From positions 138,309-202,308 of the forward strand of contig NZ_JASJEV010000001.1 of the NCBI RefSeq assembly GCF_030067675.1: 64,000 nucleotides of DNA, given 5' to 3'. Under the pieces are notes generated by a model, which did no database searches, was not told the origin of the DNA, and saw only the letters and a program-made list of their open reading frames with translations. The DNA comes from Chelatococcus albus. Lineage in GTDB: Bacteria > Pseudomonadota > Alphaproteobacteria > Rhizobiales > Beijerinckiaceae. Positions 10,510 through 20,486 of this stretch are shown piece after piece; the first letter of the stretch is position 1; every line of letters begins with the position of its first letter. Both the position numbers and the translations under genes were made by a program.

Positions 10510-12528
10510 ATGTATCAAGCGATCGTTTTCCTGCCCCTCGTCGGCTTTCTGATCGCCGGCCTCCTCGGCCGGTTCATCGGCGCGCGCGCGAGCGAAGTCG
10601 TCACCACCTCGCTCCTCTTCGTCTCCTGCGCCCTGTCGTGGATCGCCTTCACCCAGGTCGGCTTCGGCGGCGGCACCACCCGCGTCCAGGTCGCCAACTG
10701 GCTTGTCTCCGGCGACCTCGTGGTCGACTGGGCGCTGCGCATCGACACGCTGACGGCGGTGATGCTCGTCGTCGTCACGACCGTGTCGTCGCTCGTGCAT
10801 CTCTATTCCGTCGGCTACATGCACGAGGACACATCGCGGCCGCGCTTCTTCGCCTATCTGTCCCTGTTCACCTTCGCCATGCTGATGCTGGTGACCTCGG
10901 ACAACCTGGTGCAGATGTTCTTCGGCTGGGAAGGGGTCGGCCTCGCGAGCTACCTGCTCATCGGCTTCTGGTACGACAAGCCGTCGGCGAACGCCGCAGC
11001 CATCAAGGCCTTCATCGTCAACCGCGTCGGCGATTTCGGCTTCTCGCTCGGCATCTTCCTCGTCTTCACCCTGTTCGGGACGATCGCCTTCGAGGGCATC
11101 TTCCCGCGGGTGGGCGAATTCGCGAGCCAGACCTTCCGTTTCCTCGGCTACGACTGGAACGCCCTGACCATCACCTGCCTGCTGCTCTTCATGGGGGCCA
11201 TGGGCAAGTCGGCACAGTTCCTGCTGCATACCTGGCTGCCGGACGCCATGGAGGGCCCGACCCCGGTGTCGGCGCTGATCCACGCCGCGACCATGGTCAC
11301 CGCCGGCGTCTTCATGGTGGCGCGCCTGTCGCCGCTCTTCGAGCTCGCGCCGACAGCGCTGTCGGTCGTCACCGTGATCGGCGCCACGACCGCCTTCTTT
11401 GCCGCCACCGTCGGCCTCGTGCAGAACGACATCAAGCGCGTCATCGCCTATTCGACCTGCTCGCAGCTTGGCTACATGTTCGTCGCGCTCGGCGTCGGAG
11501 CCTATTCGGCCGGCATCTTCCACCTCTTCACGCACGCCTTCTTCAAGGCGCTGCTCTTCCTCGGCGCCGGCTCGGTGATCCATGCGATGCACCACGAGCA
11601 GGACATGCGCCACATGGGGGGCCTGCGGAAGCACATCCCCTTCACGGCGGCGATGATGGGTATCGGCACGCTGGCGCTCACGGGCTTCCCCTTCACCGCA
11701 GGCTATTTCTCCAAGGATGCGATCATCGAGGCGGCCTATGCGGGCAAGGTGCCGGGGGCGAACTTCGCCTTCCTCATGACGGTTGCCGCGGCGCTGATGA
11801 CGTCCTTCTACTCCTGGCGCCTCTACTTCATGACCTTCGAGGGCAGGCCGCGCTGGTCGCACAACGGCCATGCCCACGCCCACGGCCATATCGCCCCCGC
11901 GGCGGGCGGCCACGAGCACGAGCATGCCGAAGAGCACCACGGCCGCGCGCATGCCCTGCATGCGCCGCACGAGAGCCCGCTCGTCATGCTGATCCCGCTC
12001 GCCGTGCTGGCGGTGGGGGCGGTGGCCGCCGGCTTCCTCTTCAAGGAGGCCTTCATCGGCCATGACTACGATCACTTCTGGAAGGGCGCGCTTTTCACGG
12101 CCAAGGACAACCACATCCTGCACGACATGCACGAGGTGCCTGGCTGGGTCGTGGCCTCGCCTTTCGTGATGATGGTCGTCGGCTTTCTGGTGGCCTTCTG
12201 GTTCTATGTCATCGACCCCAAGAAGCCCGTGCAGCTCGCCAAGGCGAACCCGCTACTCTACCGCTTCCTCTTCAACAAGTGGTATTTCGACGAGCTCTAC
12301 GACGTGCTCTTTGTGCGTTCGGCGAAGTGGCTCGGCTTCTTCCTCTGGCGCAAGGGTGACGGCTGGCTGATCGACGGTTTCGGACCGGACGGTGTTTCGG
12401 CGCGTGTCGTCGACGTGACCAACAGGGTCGTGCGCCTGCAGACGGGCTACGTCTACCACTACGCCTTCGCGATGCTCATCGGCGTTGCGGCTTTCGTCAC
12501 CTGGTACCTCTTCGGGGGCGTGCTCTGA
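10510..12528 (+). CDS. nuoL: NADH-quinone oxidoreductase subunit L
   Basis: Distal antiporter-like proton-pumping subunit, 672 residues. It has about 16 transmembrane helices, including the long C-terminal lateral helix that clamps the membrane arm. The family segments [18 protein letters not shown] and [20 protein letters not shown] are present. An unusual loop at residues 451-487 holds 13 histidines in 37 positions, between hydrophobic stretches. The gene shares one base with nuoM (TGATG), pointing to coupled translation. Confidence 0.97.
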   Translation: MYQAIVFLPLVGFLIAGLLGRFIGARASEVVTTSLLFVSCALSWIAFTQVGFGGGTTRVQVANWLVSGDLVVDWALRIDTLTAVMLVVVTTVSSLVHLYSVGYMHEDTSRPRFFAYLSLFTFAMLMLVTSDNLVQMFFGWEGVGLASYLLIGFWYDKPSANAAAIKAFIVNRVGDFGFSLGIFLVFTLFGTIAFEGIFPRVGEFASQTFRFLGYDWNALTITCLLLFMGAMGKSAQFLLHTWLPDAMEGPTPVSALIHAATMVTAGVFMVARLSPLFELAPTALSVVTVIGATTAFFAATVGLVQNDIKRVIAYSTCSQLGYMFVALGVGAYSAGIFHLFTHAFFKALLFLGAGSVIHAMHHEQDMRHMGGLRKHIPFTAAMMGIGTLALTGFPFTAGYFSKDAIIEAAYAGKVPGANFAFLMTVAAALMTSFYSWRLYFMTFEGRPRWSHNGHAHAHGHIAPAAGGHEHEHAEEHHGRAHALHAPHESPLVMLIPLAVLAVGAVAAGFLFKEAFIGHDYDHFWKGALFTAKDNHILHDMHEVPGWVVASPFVMMVVGFLVAFWFYVIDPKKPVQLAKANPLLYRFLFNKWYFDELYDVLFVRSAKWLGFFLWRKGDGWLIDGFGPDGVSARVVDVTNRVVRLQTGYVYHYAFAMLIGVAAFVTWYLFGGVL

Positions 12529-14039
12529 TGTTCGGCCTCGGCATTCTCTCCGGCCTTCTCGTCCTGCCGCTCGTCGGCGCGGCCTTCATCCTGACGCTGC
12601 GCGGCGAGGAAGAGGCGGTGCGCTCCAACGCCCGCTGGGCGGCGCTCGTCACGACGGTCGCGACCTTCGTGCTCTCGGTTGTCGCCTGGCAGCGCTTCGA
12701 CGGCGGCAATGCGGCCTTCCAGCTCGTCGAGACGCACGCCTGGCTCACGGATTCGATCCGCTTCAAGCTCGGCGTCGACGGCTTCTCGATGCCCTTCGTG
12801 CTGCTCACGACCTTCCTGATGCCCTTCTGCATCATCGCCTCGTGGCAGCCCATCGAGACGCGCGTGAAGGAGTACATGGTCGCCTTCCTCGTGCTCGAGA
12901 CGACCATGATCGGCGTCTTCGTGGCGCTCGACCTCGTGCTCTTCTACCTCTTCTTCGAGGCGGGCCTCATCCCGATGTTCCTCATCATCGGCGTGTGGGG
13001 CGGCAAGCGGCGCGTCTACGCGGCCTTCAAGTTCTTCCTCTACACGCTGCTCGGCTCGGTGCTGATGCTGCTCGCCGTGATGGCGATGTACTGGGATGCC
13101 GGCACCACCGACATCGCGGTGCTGCTCAAGCACAGGTTCGCGCCGGCCATGCAGACGTGGCTGTGGCTCGCCTTCTTCGCATCCTTTGCGGTGAAGATGC
13201 CGATGTGGCCGGTGCACACCTGGCTGCCGGACGCCCACGTCGAGGCGCCGACGGCCGGCTCCGTCATCCTGGCCGCCATCCTCCTCAAGATGGGCGGCTA
13301 CGGCTTCATCCGCTTTTCGATCCCCATGTTCCCGGACGCGTCGGTCTATTTCACGCCGCTCGTCTACGCCTTGTCGATCGTCGCGATCATCTACACCTCG
13401 CTCGTTGCGATGATGCAGGAGGACATGAAGAAGCTCATCGCCTATTCGTCCGTCGCCCACATGGGCTTCGTGACCATGGGCCTCTTCACGATGACGCCGC
13501 AGGGCATCCAGGGCGCGATGTTCCAGATGGTGAGCCACGGGCTCGTCTCGGGCGCGCTCTTCCTCTGTGTCGGCGTGGTCTACGACCGGCTGCACACGCG
13601 CATGATCGCCGACTACGGCGGCCTGGTGCACCGCATGCCGGTCTATGCAACCTGCTTCATGGTCTTCACCATGGCGAACGTCGGCCTGCCGGGCACGTCC
13701 GGCTTCGTCGGAGAGTTCCTGACGCTCACGGGCGCGTTCAAGGTCAACTCCTGGGTCGCCTTCTTCGCCACCACGGGCGTCATCCTGTCGGCGGCCTATG
13801 CGCTGTGGCTCTACCGGCGCGTGATCTTCGGCAAGCTCGAGAAGGAAAAGCTCAAGTCGATGCCGGATCTCAACTACCGCGAGGTGCTGGTGCTCGTGCC
13901 GCTCCTTCTCCTCGTGATCTGGTACGGCGTGCAGCCGGGCGCGGTGCTCGATGCCTTCGCCGCGCCCACCACCGAGCTCCTGAAGAGCACGCAAGCCGCC
14001 CTCTCGGCCGCGAAGACCGCGGCGCTGACGCTCCACTGA
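12528..14039 (+). CDS. nuoM: NADH-quinone oxidoreductase subunit M
   Basis: Second antiporter-like proton-pumping subunit, 503 residues and about 14 transmembrane helices. Recognisable segments are [20 protein letters not shown] (from about 143), with the conserved TM5 glutamate in FFEAGLIPM, and the helix-breaking [18 protein letters not shown] segment from about 234. Its ATG overlaps the nuoL stop codon by one base, and nuoN follows after 11 nt. Confidence 0.97.
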   Translation: MFGLGILSGLLVLPLVGAAFILTLRGEEEAVRSNARWAALVTTVATFVLSVVAWQRFDGGNAAFQLVETHAWLTDSIRFKLGVDGFSMPFVLLTTFLMPFCIIASWQPIETRVKEYMVAFLVLETTMIGVFVALDLVLFYLFFEAGLIPMFLIIGVWGGKRRVYAAFKFFLYTLLGSVLMLLAVMAMYWDAGTTDIAVLLKHRFAPAMQTWLWLAFFASFAVKMPMWPVHTWLPDAHVEAPTAGSVILAAILLKMGGYGFIRFSIPMFPDASVYFTPLVYALSIVAIIYTSLVAMMQEDMKKLIAYSSVAHMGFVTMGLFTMTPQGIQGAMFQMVSHGLVSGALFLCVGVVYDRLHTRMIADYGGLVHRMPVYATCFMVFTMANVGLPGTSGFVGEFLTLTGAFKVNSWVAFFATTGVILSAAYALWLYRRVIFGKLEKEKLKSMPDLNYREVLVLVPLLLLVIWYGVQPGAVLDAFAAPTTELLKSTQAALSAAKTAALTLH

Positions 14040-14050
14040 AGGCCTGACCG

Positions 14051-15487
14051 ATGCCTGCCTTGACCGTGCCCGCCATCGCGCCCGCCCTGCCGGAGCTCCT
14101 GCTCGCCGCCGGCGCGCTCGTGCTCGTGCTGATCGGAGCCGTCCAGGGCGACCGTTCGCGGGGCCTCGTCGGCGCGCTCGCCCTGGCGCTGCTCGTCGCC
14201 GCCGGCCTTGCCGTGGCGATGCAGCCGGCCGGGCGCATCGAGACCTTCAACGGCGCCTTCGTCGTCGACGGCTTTGCGCGCTTCATGAAGCTGCTGACGC
14301 TTCTCGGCGCCGCCGCCTCGCTCATCCTGTCCTCCGACTATCTGAAGCGCGAAAGGCTCGATCGCTACGAGTATCCCATCCTCGTCGTCCTCGCGACGAC
14401 GGGCATGCTGATGATGATCTCGGCGAACGATCTCATCGCGCTCTACGTCGGCGTCGAACTGCAGAGCCTCGCGCTCTATGTCATCGCGGCGATGGATCGG
14501 GACAATGCGCGCTCGAGCGAGGCGGGGCTGAAGTACTTCGTGCTCGGGGCCCTGTCCTCGGGCATGCTCCTCTACGGCGCCTCGCTGACCTACGGCTTCT
14601 CCGGGACAGTGTCTTTCCCTGGAATCGCCGCTGCGCTGCAGAACGGCCATTCGGCCGGCATCGTCTTCGGCGTCGTCTTCCTCGCTGCGGGCCTCGCCTT
14701 CAAGATCTCGGCCGTGCCGTTCCACATGTGGACGCCGGACGTCTATGAAGGCTCGCCGACGCCCGTGACGGCCTTCTTCGCGGCGGCGACCAAGATGGCG
14801 GCCATGGCCATGACGGTCAGGGTCTTCGTCGGCGCCTTCCCGGGCATCGTGCCGCAGTGGCAGCAGATCGTCGTCTTCATTGCCATCGCCTCGATGGTGC
14901 TCGGCGCCTTCGCCGCCATCGGCCAGCGCAACATCAAGCGCCTCATGGCCTATTCCTCGATCGGCCACATGGGCTATGCGCTCGTCGGCCTCGCGGCCGG
15001 GACGGAGCAGGGCGTCAACGGCGTACTCGTCTACATGGCGCTCTATCTCGCCATGACGCTCGGCGCTTTCGCCTGCATCATCGCCATGCGGCGCGAGGGC
15101 GGCATGGTGGAGGAGATCGACGATCTCGCCGGGCTCGCCCGCTCGCAGCCGGCGCTCGCCTTCTGCCTGGCGATGCTGCTCTTCTCGCTCGCAGGCATCC
15201 CGCCGCTCGCCGGCTTCTTCGCCAAGTTCTATGTCTTCGCCGCCGCCATCCAGGCAAAGCTCGTGACGCTCGCCGTCATCGGCATCGTGGCGAGCGTGGT
15301 GGGCGCCTACTATTACATCCGCATTGTCAAGGTGATGTATTTCGACGAGCCGCGCGGCGCCTACCTGCCGATGGCGCCCGGGTTGAAGCTCGTGCTCGGT
15401 GTGTCGAGCGCGGTCGTCGTCCTGTTCTGGCTCGCGCCGGCTCCGCTCGTCGGTGCCGCGGCGGCCGCGGCGAAGTCGCTCTTCTGA
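14051..15487 (+). CDS. nuoN: NADH-quinone oxidoreductase subunit N
   Basis: Third antiporter-like proton-pumping subunit and last gene of the complex I operon, 478 residues with about 14 transmembrane helices. Family segments include [20 protein letters not shown] (from about 130), [19 protein letters not shown] (from about 227) and the [18 protein letters not shown] motif near 296. birA begins 12 nt downstream on the same strand, so the transcript may continue into birA and rnj. Confidence 0.97.
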   Translation: MPALTVPAIAPALPELLLAAGALVLVLIGAVQGDRSRGLVGALALALLVAAGLAVAMQPAGRIETFNGAFVVDGFARFMKLLTLLGAAASLILSSDYLKRERLDRYEYPILVVLATTGMLMMISANDLIALYVGVELQSLALYVIAAMDRDNARSSEAGLKYFVLGALSSGMLLYGASLTYGFSGTVSFPGIAAALQNGHSAGIVFGVVFLAAGLAFKISAVPFHMWTPDVYEGSPTPVTAFFAAATKMAAMAMTVRVFVGAFPGIVPQWQQIVVFIAIASMVLGAFAAIGQRNIKRLMAYSSIGHMGYALVGLAAGTEQGVNGVLVYMALYLAMTLGAFACIIAMRREGGMVEEIDDLAGLARSQPALAFCLAMLLFSLAGIPPLAGFFAKFYVFAAAIQAKLVTLAVIGIVASVVGAYYYIRIVKVMYFDEPRGAYLPMAPGLKLVLGVSSAVVVLFWLAPAPLVGAAAAAAKSLF

Positions 15488-15499
15488 TCCCGGCCGGCG

Positions 15500-16282
15500 A
15501 TGGACAGGGCGGCGCTCGCAGCGGAGGCCCGGGACGCGGGCTTCCGCCTTCTGTCCCTCGATGCCACGCCCTCGACCAACGACGAGGCGTTGCAGCGCGC
15601 GCGTGAGGGTGATCCGGGCAAGCTGTGGATCCTGGCGCGCGAGCAGACGAAGGGCAGGGGGCGCCACGGCCGCGCCTGGGCCTCGCCACCGGGCAACCTC
15701 TACGCGAGCCTTCTCCTCGTCGAACCCTGCGACCTGACGGACGCACCACAGCTCGGCTTCGTCGCCGGGCTCGCGCTCTACGACGCCATCGGCGCCGTGG
15801 CTGGCCTCACCGCGCCACGGCTCACGCTGAAATGGCCGAACGACCTCCTGCTCGACGGCGCCAAGATTTCGGGCATCCTGCTCGAGGGACATCGCATCGG
15901 CACGCCACCGCGCTTCGTCGTCATCGTCGGCATGGGCCTCAACGTCGGCTTCGCCCCGAGCGACACGCCCTATCCGGCGACGAGCTTGGCGCAGGCGGTG
16001 GGACCCGTGGAGGTCGCGGCCGTCTTCTCCGCCTTGTCGGCGGCCTTCGCCACGCGGCTCGCACAATGGGACAAGGGCCTGGGCTTCGCCCGGCTGCGCG
16101 AGGCGTGGCTCGCGCGCGCCGCCGGCCGGGGACAGCGCGTCACCGTGCGCCTGCCGGGCCGGGAGGTGAGGGGAACCTTCGTTGGGATGGACTCGGCCGG
16201 GCGTCTCCTGCTTGATGGCGAGGCGGGGCGCGAGACGATCGACGCCGGCGACCTCTTCTTCGGTTCCCTGCGCTCGGCGTGA
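15500..16282 (+). CDS. birA: Biotin-[acetyl-CoA-carboxylase] ligase
   Basis: Attaches biotin to the carboxyl carrier protein of acetyl-CoA carboxylase and related enzymes. The 260-residue product is a class I ligase: it lacks the N-terminal winged-helix DNA-binding domain of E. coli BirA and so is unlikely to act as a repressor. The biotin/ATP loop GRGRHGRAW is at 52-60 and the catalytic KWPNDLLL motif at about 109-116. A small C-terminal SH3-like domain follows (from about 210). It is placed 12 nt after nuoN. Confidence 0.93.
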   Translation: MDRAALAAEARDAGFRLLSLDATPSTNDEALQRAREGDPGKLWILAREQTKGRGRHGRAWASPPGNLYASLLLVEPCDLTDAPQLGFVAGLALYDAIGAVAGLTAPRLTLKWPNDLLLDGAKISGILLEGHRIGTPPRFVVIVGMGLNVGFAPSDTPYPATSLAQAVGPVEVAAVFSALSAAFATRLAQWDKGLGFARLREAWLARAAGRGQRVTVRLPGREVRGTFVGMDSAGRLLLDGEAGRETIDAGDLFFGSLRSA

Positions 16283-16320
16283 GCCGGTGCGCCAACAGCA
16301 TTGCATAGAAACGGATTGTG

Positions 16321-17991
16321 ATGGCGCCTCGCACGGACAGCCTCGTCTTCGTCGCTCTTGGCGGTCTCGGAGAGATCGGCATGAACGCCGGCCTCTACGG
16401 CTTCGGGCCGGAGGGGCGGCGCAAATGGCTCCTGGTCGACTGCGGGGTGAGCTTCGCCGGGGAGGATCTACCCGGCATCGACCTCGTGCTGCCGGACATC
16501 CGCTTCCTGGAGGAGGAGCGGAAGAACCTCGTCGGCATCGTCATCACGCACGCGCATGAGGACCACATCGGCGCGCTCGCGGAGCTGTGGCCGCGGCTCG
16601 AGGCACCAGTCTACTGCACGCCCTTTGCCGCGGGCCTGCTGGAGCTGCGCCGCCTGTCGGAGCCCGGCGCGCCCAGGATTCCGCTCAACGTCGTCGAGCA
16701 GGGCGGGCGCATCGCTCTGCCGCTCTTCGACGTGGAGTTCGTGCCCGTCTCCCACTCCATTCCGGAATCGAACGCGCTCGCCATCCGCACGCCACTCGGC
16801 ATGGTCCTCCATACGGGCGACTGGAAGATCGACCCGACGCCGCGCGTCGGCCTGCCCACGGACGAGGCCCGGTTCAGGGCGCTGGGCGACGAGGGTGTGC
16901 TCGCCCTCGTCTGCGACTCGACCAACGTGGTGCGCGACGGCATCAGCCCGAGCGAGGCGGACGTGGCGGTGTCACTCGCCGACATCATCAAGGCCTCGCC
17001 CCACCGCGTCGCCGTCACCACCTTTGCCTCCAACGTGGCGCGTATCCGTGCGGTGGCGGAGGCGGCCATGGCCTGCGACCGGGAGGTCGTCGTCGTCGGC
17101 CGGGCGATGGAGCGCGTCATCGATGTGGCGACCGAATGCGGCTATCTCGCGGGCCTGCCGCCGTTCCGCGCTGCGGAGACCTACGGCTATCTGCCGCGCG
17201 ACAAGGTGGTGGCGCTGCTCACCGGCAGCCAGGGAGAACCCCGAGCCGCCCTCGCGCGCGCCGCGCTCGACGAACATCCCGACATCGCCCTGTCGCCGGG
17301 CGACCGCGTGATCTTCTCCTCCCGCACCATTCCCGGCAACGAAAAGGCGGTCGGCCGCATCATCAACAACCTCATCCGCCAGGGCGTCGAAGTCATCACC
17401 GACCGAACCCATTTCGTGCACGTCTCCGGGCATCCACGCACGGGCGAGCTCGAGCAGATGTACGCCTGGACGCGCCCGCGCATCGCCATTCCGGCGCACG
17501 GCGAGGCGCTGCATCTCGACGAACATGCGAAATTCGCGCGGCGGCAGGGCGTGCCTTCGGTCGTCAAGGCGGCCGACGGCGATCTCGTCGAGATCGCCCC
17601 GGGCAAGCCTGGCATCGCTGACGACGTGCCCACCGGCCGCCTCTACAAGGACGGCATACTGCTCGTCGGAGCGGGCGAGAAGACCGTGCCGGAGCGCCGG
17701 CGCCTGTCCTTCGCCGGCGTCGTGTCAGTGGCGATCGCCGTCGACGACAAGGGCAATATTGCCGGCGATCCGGAGATCGCGCTCACCGGCCTGCCGCCGC
17801 GCACCCGCGCCGGCGAGGCGATGGACGCACTCGTGAGCGATGCTGTCGCCGACGTCCTCGACGGGCTCCCGAAGGCCAAGCGTCGCGATCCCGACGCGAT
17901 GGCGCATGCGGTCGAGCGGGCCGTGCGCGCGGAAGTGCAACATGCCTGGGGCAAGAAGCCCACGTGCCACGTGCTCGTCGTCGCGATATGA
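16321..17991 (+). CDS. rnj: Ribonuclease J
   Basis: Metallo-beta-lactamase/beta-CASP ribonuclease with 5'-exonuclease and endonuclease activity in mRNA and rRNA processing. The product has 556 residues. The zinc motif HAHEDH is at 77-82, preceded by ALGGLGEIGMN (12-22), the hallmark N-terminus of RNase J. Further beta-CASP and C-terminal domains follow. A GTG codon immediately precedes the chosen ATG, so either may serve. It follows birA by 38 nt. Confidence 0.94.
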   Translation: MAPRTDSLVFVALGGLGEIGMNAGLYGFGPEGRRKWLLVDCGVSFAGEDLPGIDLVLPDIRFLEEERKNLVGIVITHAHEDHIGALAELWPRLEAPVYCTPFAAGLLELRRLSEPGAPRIPLNVVEQGGRIALPLFDVEFVPVSHSIPESNALAIRTPLGMVLHTGDWKIDPTPRVGLPTDEARFRALGDEGVLALVCDSTNVVRDGISPSEADVAVSLADIIKASPHRVAVTTFASNVARIRAVAEAAMACDREVVVVGRAMERVIDVATECGYLAGLPPFRAAETYGYLPRDKVVALLTGSQGEPRAALARAALDEHPDIALSPGDRVIFSSRTIPGNEKAVGRIINNLIRQGVEVITDRTHFVHVSGHPRTGELEQMYAWTRPRIAIPAHGEALHLDEHAKFARRQGVPSVVKAADGDLVEIAPGKPGIADDVPTGRLYKDGILLVGAGEKTVPERRRLSFAGVVSVAIAVDDKGNIAGDPEIALTGLPPRTRAGEAMDALVSDAVADVLDGLPKAKRRDPDAMAHAVERAVRAEVQHAWGKKPTCHVLVVAI

Positions 17992-18019
17992 GGGGCCGCA
18001 GCGCTACGGGAGGAAAGGA

Positions 18020-18424
18020 ATGATCGGTCGGCTCAACCATGTCGCCATCGCGGTCAGGGACATCGCGGCCGCGTCCAGGATCTACCGCGATACGCTCGGC
18101 GCACGGGTCTCCGAGGCGGTTGCACAGCCGGAGCATGGCGTGACGACAGTCTTCGTCGAGCTGCCGAACACCAAGATCGAGCTGCTCGAACCGCTCGGCG
18201 ACGGGTCCCCGATCAACAAGTTTCTCGAGCGCAATGCTGACGGGGGCATTCACCACGTCTGCTACGAGGTGGACGACATCCTCGCCGCACGCGACCGCCT
18301 GCTGGCTACGGGCGCGCGCGTGCTCGGCTCGGGCGAGCCCAAGATCGGGGCACACGGCAAGCCCGTGCTCTTCCTGCACCCGAAGGACTTCTGCGGCACG
18401 CTCGTGGAGCTGGAGCAGGCCTGA
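18020..18424 (+). CDS. mce: Methylmalonyl-CoA epimerase
   Basis: VOC-superfamily enzyme that interconverts (R)- and (S)-methylmalonyl-CoA in propionyl-CoA metabolism. The 134-residue product begins with IGRLNHVAIAV, placing metal ligand His7. A second histidine ligand is in GGIHHV (77-80) and the glutamate ligand is Glu130 in LVELEQA. An AGGAAAGGA ribosome-binding site precedes the ATG at 18020. The rnj-mce-DUF1467-proS order is common in Hyphomicrobiales. Confidence 0.92.
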   Translation: MIGRLNHVAIAVRDIAAASRIYRDTLGARVSEAVAQPEHGVTTVFVELPNTKIELLEPLGDGSPINKFLERNADGGIHHVCYEVDDILAARDRLLATGARVLGSGEPKIGAHGKPVLFLHPKDFCGTLVELEQA

Positions 18425-18460
18425 GGCTGAGACCGTGCGACCCGAAGCAGGGCGAGAGAG

Positions 18461-18694
18461 ATGATGACCGTTTCGGGCGCACTCGCCCTTTATTTCGTGA
18501 TCTGGTGGATCGTGCTGTTCGCCGTTCTGCCGTTCGGCGTCAGGAGCCAAGCCGAATCGGGCGAGGTGACACATGGCACGGAGCCCGGGGCACCCGTGCG
18601 CCCGGGGCTCTTGCGCAAGGCGCTGATCACCACGGCGATTTCGGCGGTGATCTTCGCCATCGTCATGGTGGCGATCAACACGATCGAGCTTTGA
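18461..18694 (+). CDS. DUF1467 family small membrane protein
   Basis: A 77-residue protein with two predicted transmembrane helices (about 7-27 and 54-74) joined by a polar loop that contains the FGVRSQAE motif typical of the DUF1467 family. Function is unknown. It lies 36 nt downstream of mce and probably shares its transcript. A second ATG directly follows the first, so the true start is one of these two. Confidence 0.85.
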   Translation: MMTVSGALALYFVIWWIVLFAVLPFGVRSQAESGEVTHGTEPGAPVRPGLLRKALITTAISAVIFAIVMVAINTIEL

Positions 18695-18747
18695 TCGGCG
18701 AAAGCGGGGCGCTGCTCGCGCGCAGGTTGCGGTTGCTGCGGCCCAAG

Positions 18748-18774
18748 AAAAAAGCAAGGCCATAAGCCTTGCTT
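18748..18774 (-). terminator. Intrinsic terminator, minus strand
   Basis: A perfect 9-bp stem (AAGCAAGGC with GCCTTGCTT) and a 5-nt loop. Read on the minus strand it is followed by six T residues, the form of a Rho-independent terminator. On the plus strand no T-run follows, so it does not obviously terminate the upstream mce/DUF1467 transcript. Confidence 0.85.
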
Positions 18775-18921
18775 CAAGTCTTCCTCTCGAACCCTTCCCG
18801 CCTTACCGCCACTTGCGGCCGGGGCACTCGTGCACCTCTCGCGCGGGTCTGATGGGCTTCCTCCCGAGACCTGGACCGCCGCCCGCGCCGTCACTTCCTG
18901 CAGCGCCTGGGACAATCAGCC
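18748..18921 (-). ncRNA. Candidate small RNA upstream of proS
   Basis: About 174 nt lie between a minus-strand promoter and a strong minus-strand terminator, with no credible open frame. Reading 5' to 3', the predicted RNA has a helix GCGCGGG/CCCGCGC enclosing a smaller GGTCT/AGACC hairpin, then a G- and A-rich single-stranded stretch, then the terminator stem. It resembles neither the SRP RNA core nor tmRNA or RNase P. It could be a member of a known rhizobial sRNA family, but the family could not be assigned by eye. Confidence 0.6.
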
Positions 18922-18927
18922 GCAAAA

Positions 18928-18956
18928 TTGTTAGTCGATCATTGGGGGCTTGTCAT
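18928..18956 (-). promoter_or_regulatory. Promoter of the candidate small RNA
   Basis: On the minus strand ATGACA (18956-18951) is followed by a 17-nt spacer and TAACAA (18933-18928). Both hexamers are close to the housekeeping sigma consensus. Transcription would start near 18921 and run into the terminator at 18748-18774. Confidence 0.6.
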
Positions 18957-19125
18957 CATTTAGTGCAGATGCAGCCTCTCTTTTTTGCAGGGTGGCCCAA
19001 AGGCGGTCGCGACTTGGGCAAGGGGGCCCCGGGGACGGCACACCTGCGCTTGTCTTTTCGAAGCGGTCGGTGTTGTCTCAGCGGCCGACTCGCCCGTCGA
19101 AAATCCCGGCAATCCCAAGGTTCCG

Positions 19126-20448
19126 ATGCGCCTCAGCCGCTATTTCCTGCCCATTCTCCGCGAAACCCCGAAGGAGGCGGAGATCGCCTCCCATCGGCTG
19201 ATGCTCCGCGCCGGCCTCCTGCGTCAGCAGGCCGCGGGCATCTATTCCTGGCTGCCGCTCGGTCTCAGGGTGCTCAACAAGATCACCACCATCGTGCGCG
19301 AGGAACAGAACCGGTCAGGCGCGGTGGAACTGCTGATGCCGACCATCCAGTCGGCCGAGCTCTGGCGCGAGTCCGGGCGCTACGACGCCTACGGCAAGGA
19401 GATGCTGCGCATCCGCGACCGCCACGACCGCGAGATGCTCTATGGCCCGACCAACGAGGAGATGATCACGGACATCTTCCGGGCCTACGTGCGCTCCTAC
19501 AAGGACCTGCCGCTCAACCTCTACCATCTGCAGTGGAAGTTCCGCGACGAGATCAGACCGCGCTTCGGCACCATGCGCTCGCGCGAGTTCCTGATGAAGG
19601 ATGCCTATTCCTTCGACCTCGACCAGGAGGGTGCGCGCCACTCCTATAACAAGATGTTCGTGGCCTACCTGCGCACCTTCGCACGGCTCGGCCTCAAGTC
19701 GATCCCGATGCGGGCGGACACGGGACCGATCGGCGGTGACCTGAGCCATGAGTTCATCATCCTCGCCGCCACGGGCGAGAGCGAGGTGTTCTGCCACAGG
19801 GACGTGCTCGACACGCCGATCCCGCCGGCGGACACTGACTTCGACGACGTCGCGCATCTTCAGTCCATCGTCGACAAGTGGACCTCGGTCTATGCCGCGA
19901 CCTCCGAGATGCACGACGAAGCGGCCTTCGCGGCGATCCCCGACGACAAGAAGGTTTCCGCGCGCGGCATCGAGGTCGGCCACATCTTCTACTTCGGCAC
20001 GAAATATTCCGAGCCGATGAAGGCCACCGTCACCGGCCCCGATGGGCACGAGCGGCCCGTGCACATGGGATCCTACGGCATCGGCCCGTCGCGCCTCGTG
20101 GCTGCGATCATCGAGGCGAGCCACGACGAGGCGGGCATCGTCTGGCCCGACCCGGTCGCTCCCTTCGACGTGGCGCTCCTCAATCTGAAGCCCGGCGACA
20201 GCGCGACCGACGACGCCTGTGGGCACCTCTACCGTGCGCTCGGCCTGCGCGGCCGGGACGTGCTTTACGACGACCGCGACGAGCGTCCCGGCGCGAAGTT
20301 CGCCACCGCCGATCTCATCGGCGTGCCGTGGCAGATCCTCGTCGGGCCGAGGAGCCTGTCAGAGGGCAAGGTGGAGGTGAAGCGCCGCGCCACCGGCGAG
20401 CGCGAGCTCCTGTCGATCGAGGACGCGGTCGTTCGCGTCGCCGGCTGA
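19126..20448 (+). CDS. proS: Prolyl-tRNA synthetase
   Basis: Charges tRNA-Pro. The 440-residue product is the short alphaproteobacterial/mitochondrial-like form: it lacks the ~180-residue editing insertion found in E. coli ProRS. Class II motifs are visible: motif 2 in the [21 protein letters not shown] region (about 141-161) and motif 3 in [10 protein letters not shown] (about 316-325). The ATG at 19126 matches the conserved MRLSRYFLP start. The open frame extends upstream but is not family-like. Confidence 0.96.
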   Translation: MRLSRYFLPILRETPKEAEIASHRLMLRAGLLRQQAAGIYSWLPLGLRVLNKITTIVREEQNRSGAVELLMPTIQSAELWRESGRYDAYGKEMLRIRDRHDREMLYGPTNEEMITDIFRAYVRSYKDLPLNLYHLQWKFRDEIRPRFGTMRSREFLMKDAYSFDLDQEGARHSYNKMFVAYLRTFARLGLKSIPMRADTGPIGGDLSHEFIILAATGESEVFCHRDVLDTPIPPADTDFDDVAHLQSIVDKWTSVYAATSEMHDEAAFAAIPDDKKVSARGIEVGHIFYFGTKYSEPMKATVTGPDGHERPVHMGSYGIGPSRLVAAIIEASHDEAGIVWPDPVAPFDVALLNLKPGDSATDDACGHLYRALGLRGRDVLYDDRDERPGAKFATADLIGVPWQILVGPRSLSEGKVEVKRRATGERELLSIEDAVVRVAG

Positions 20449-20486
20449 AGGGACCCGGATGAAGCTGTGAGGACGCGGGTACGAGC

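Larger units (their letters stand above)
18695..19125. other. 431-bp gap between DUF1467 gene and proS
   Basis: No protein gene is supported. On the minus strand the region has a promoter-like pair (18928-18956) and an intrinsic terminator (18748-18774) bracketing about 175 nt, described separately as a candidate small RNA. No strong plus-strand promoter for proS could be picked out. Confidence 0.6.

Noticed and set aside
13874-16306. An 810-codon minus-strand frame opposite nuoM, nuoN and birA
   Set aside because: Antisense shadow of three clearly recognised genes. The product is charged, low-complexity sequence with no family resemblance.
18748-18774. Terminator of the mce-DUF1467 transcript on the plus strand
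   Set aside because: The T-run exists only on the minus strand; the plus strand reads CAAGTCTTCC after the stem.
18748-18921. SRP (4.5S) RNA
   Set aside because: A GGAGGAAGC stretch recalls the SRP loop, but the conserved CAGGTCCGGAAGGAAGCAGCC core is not present in the right arrangement.
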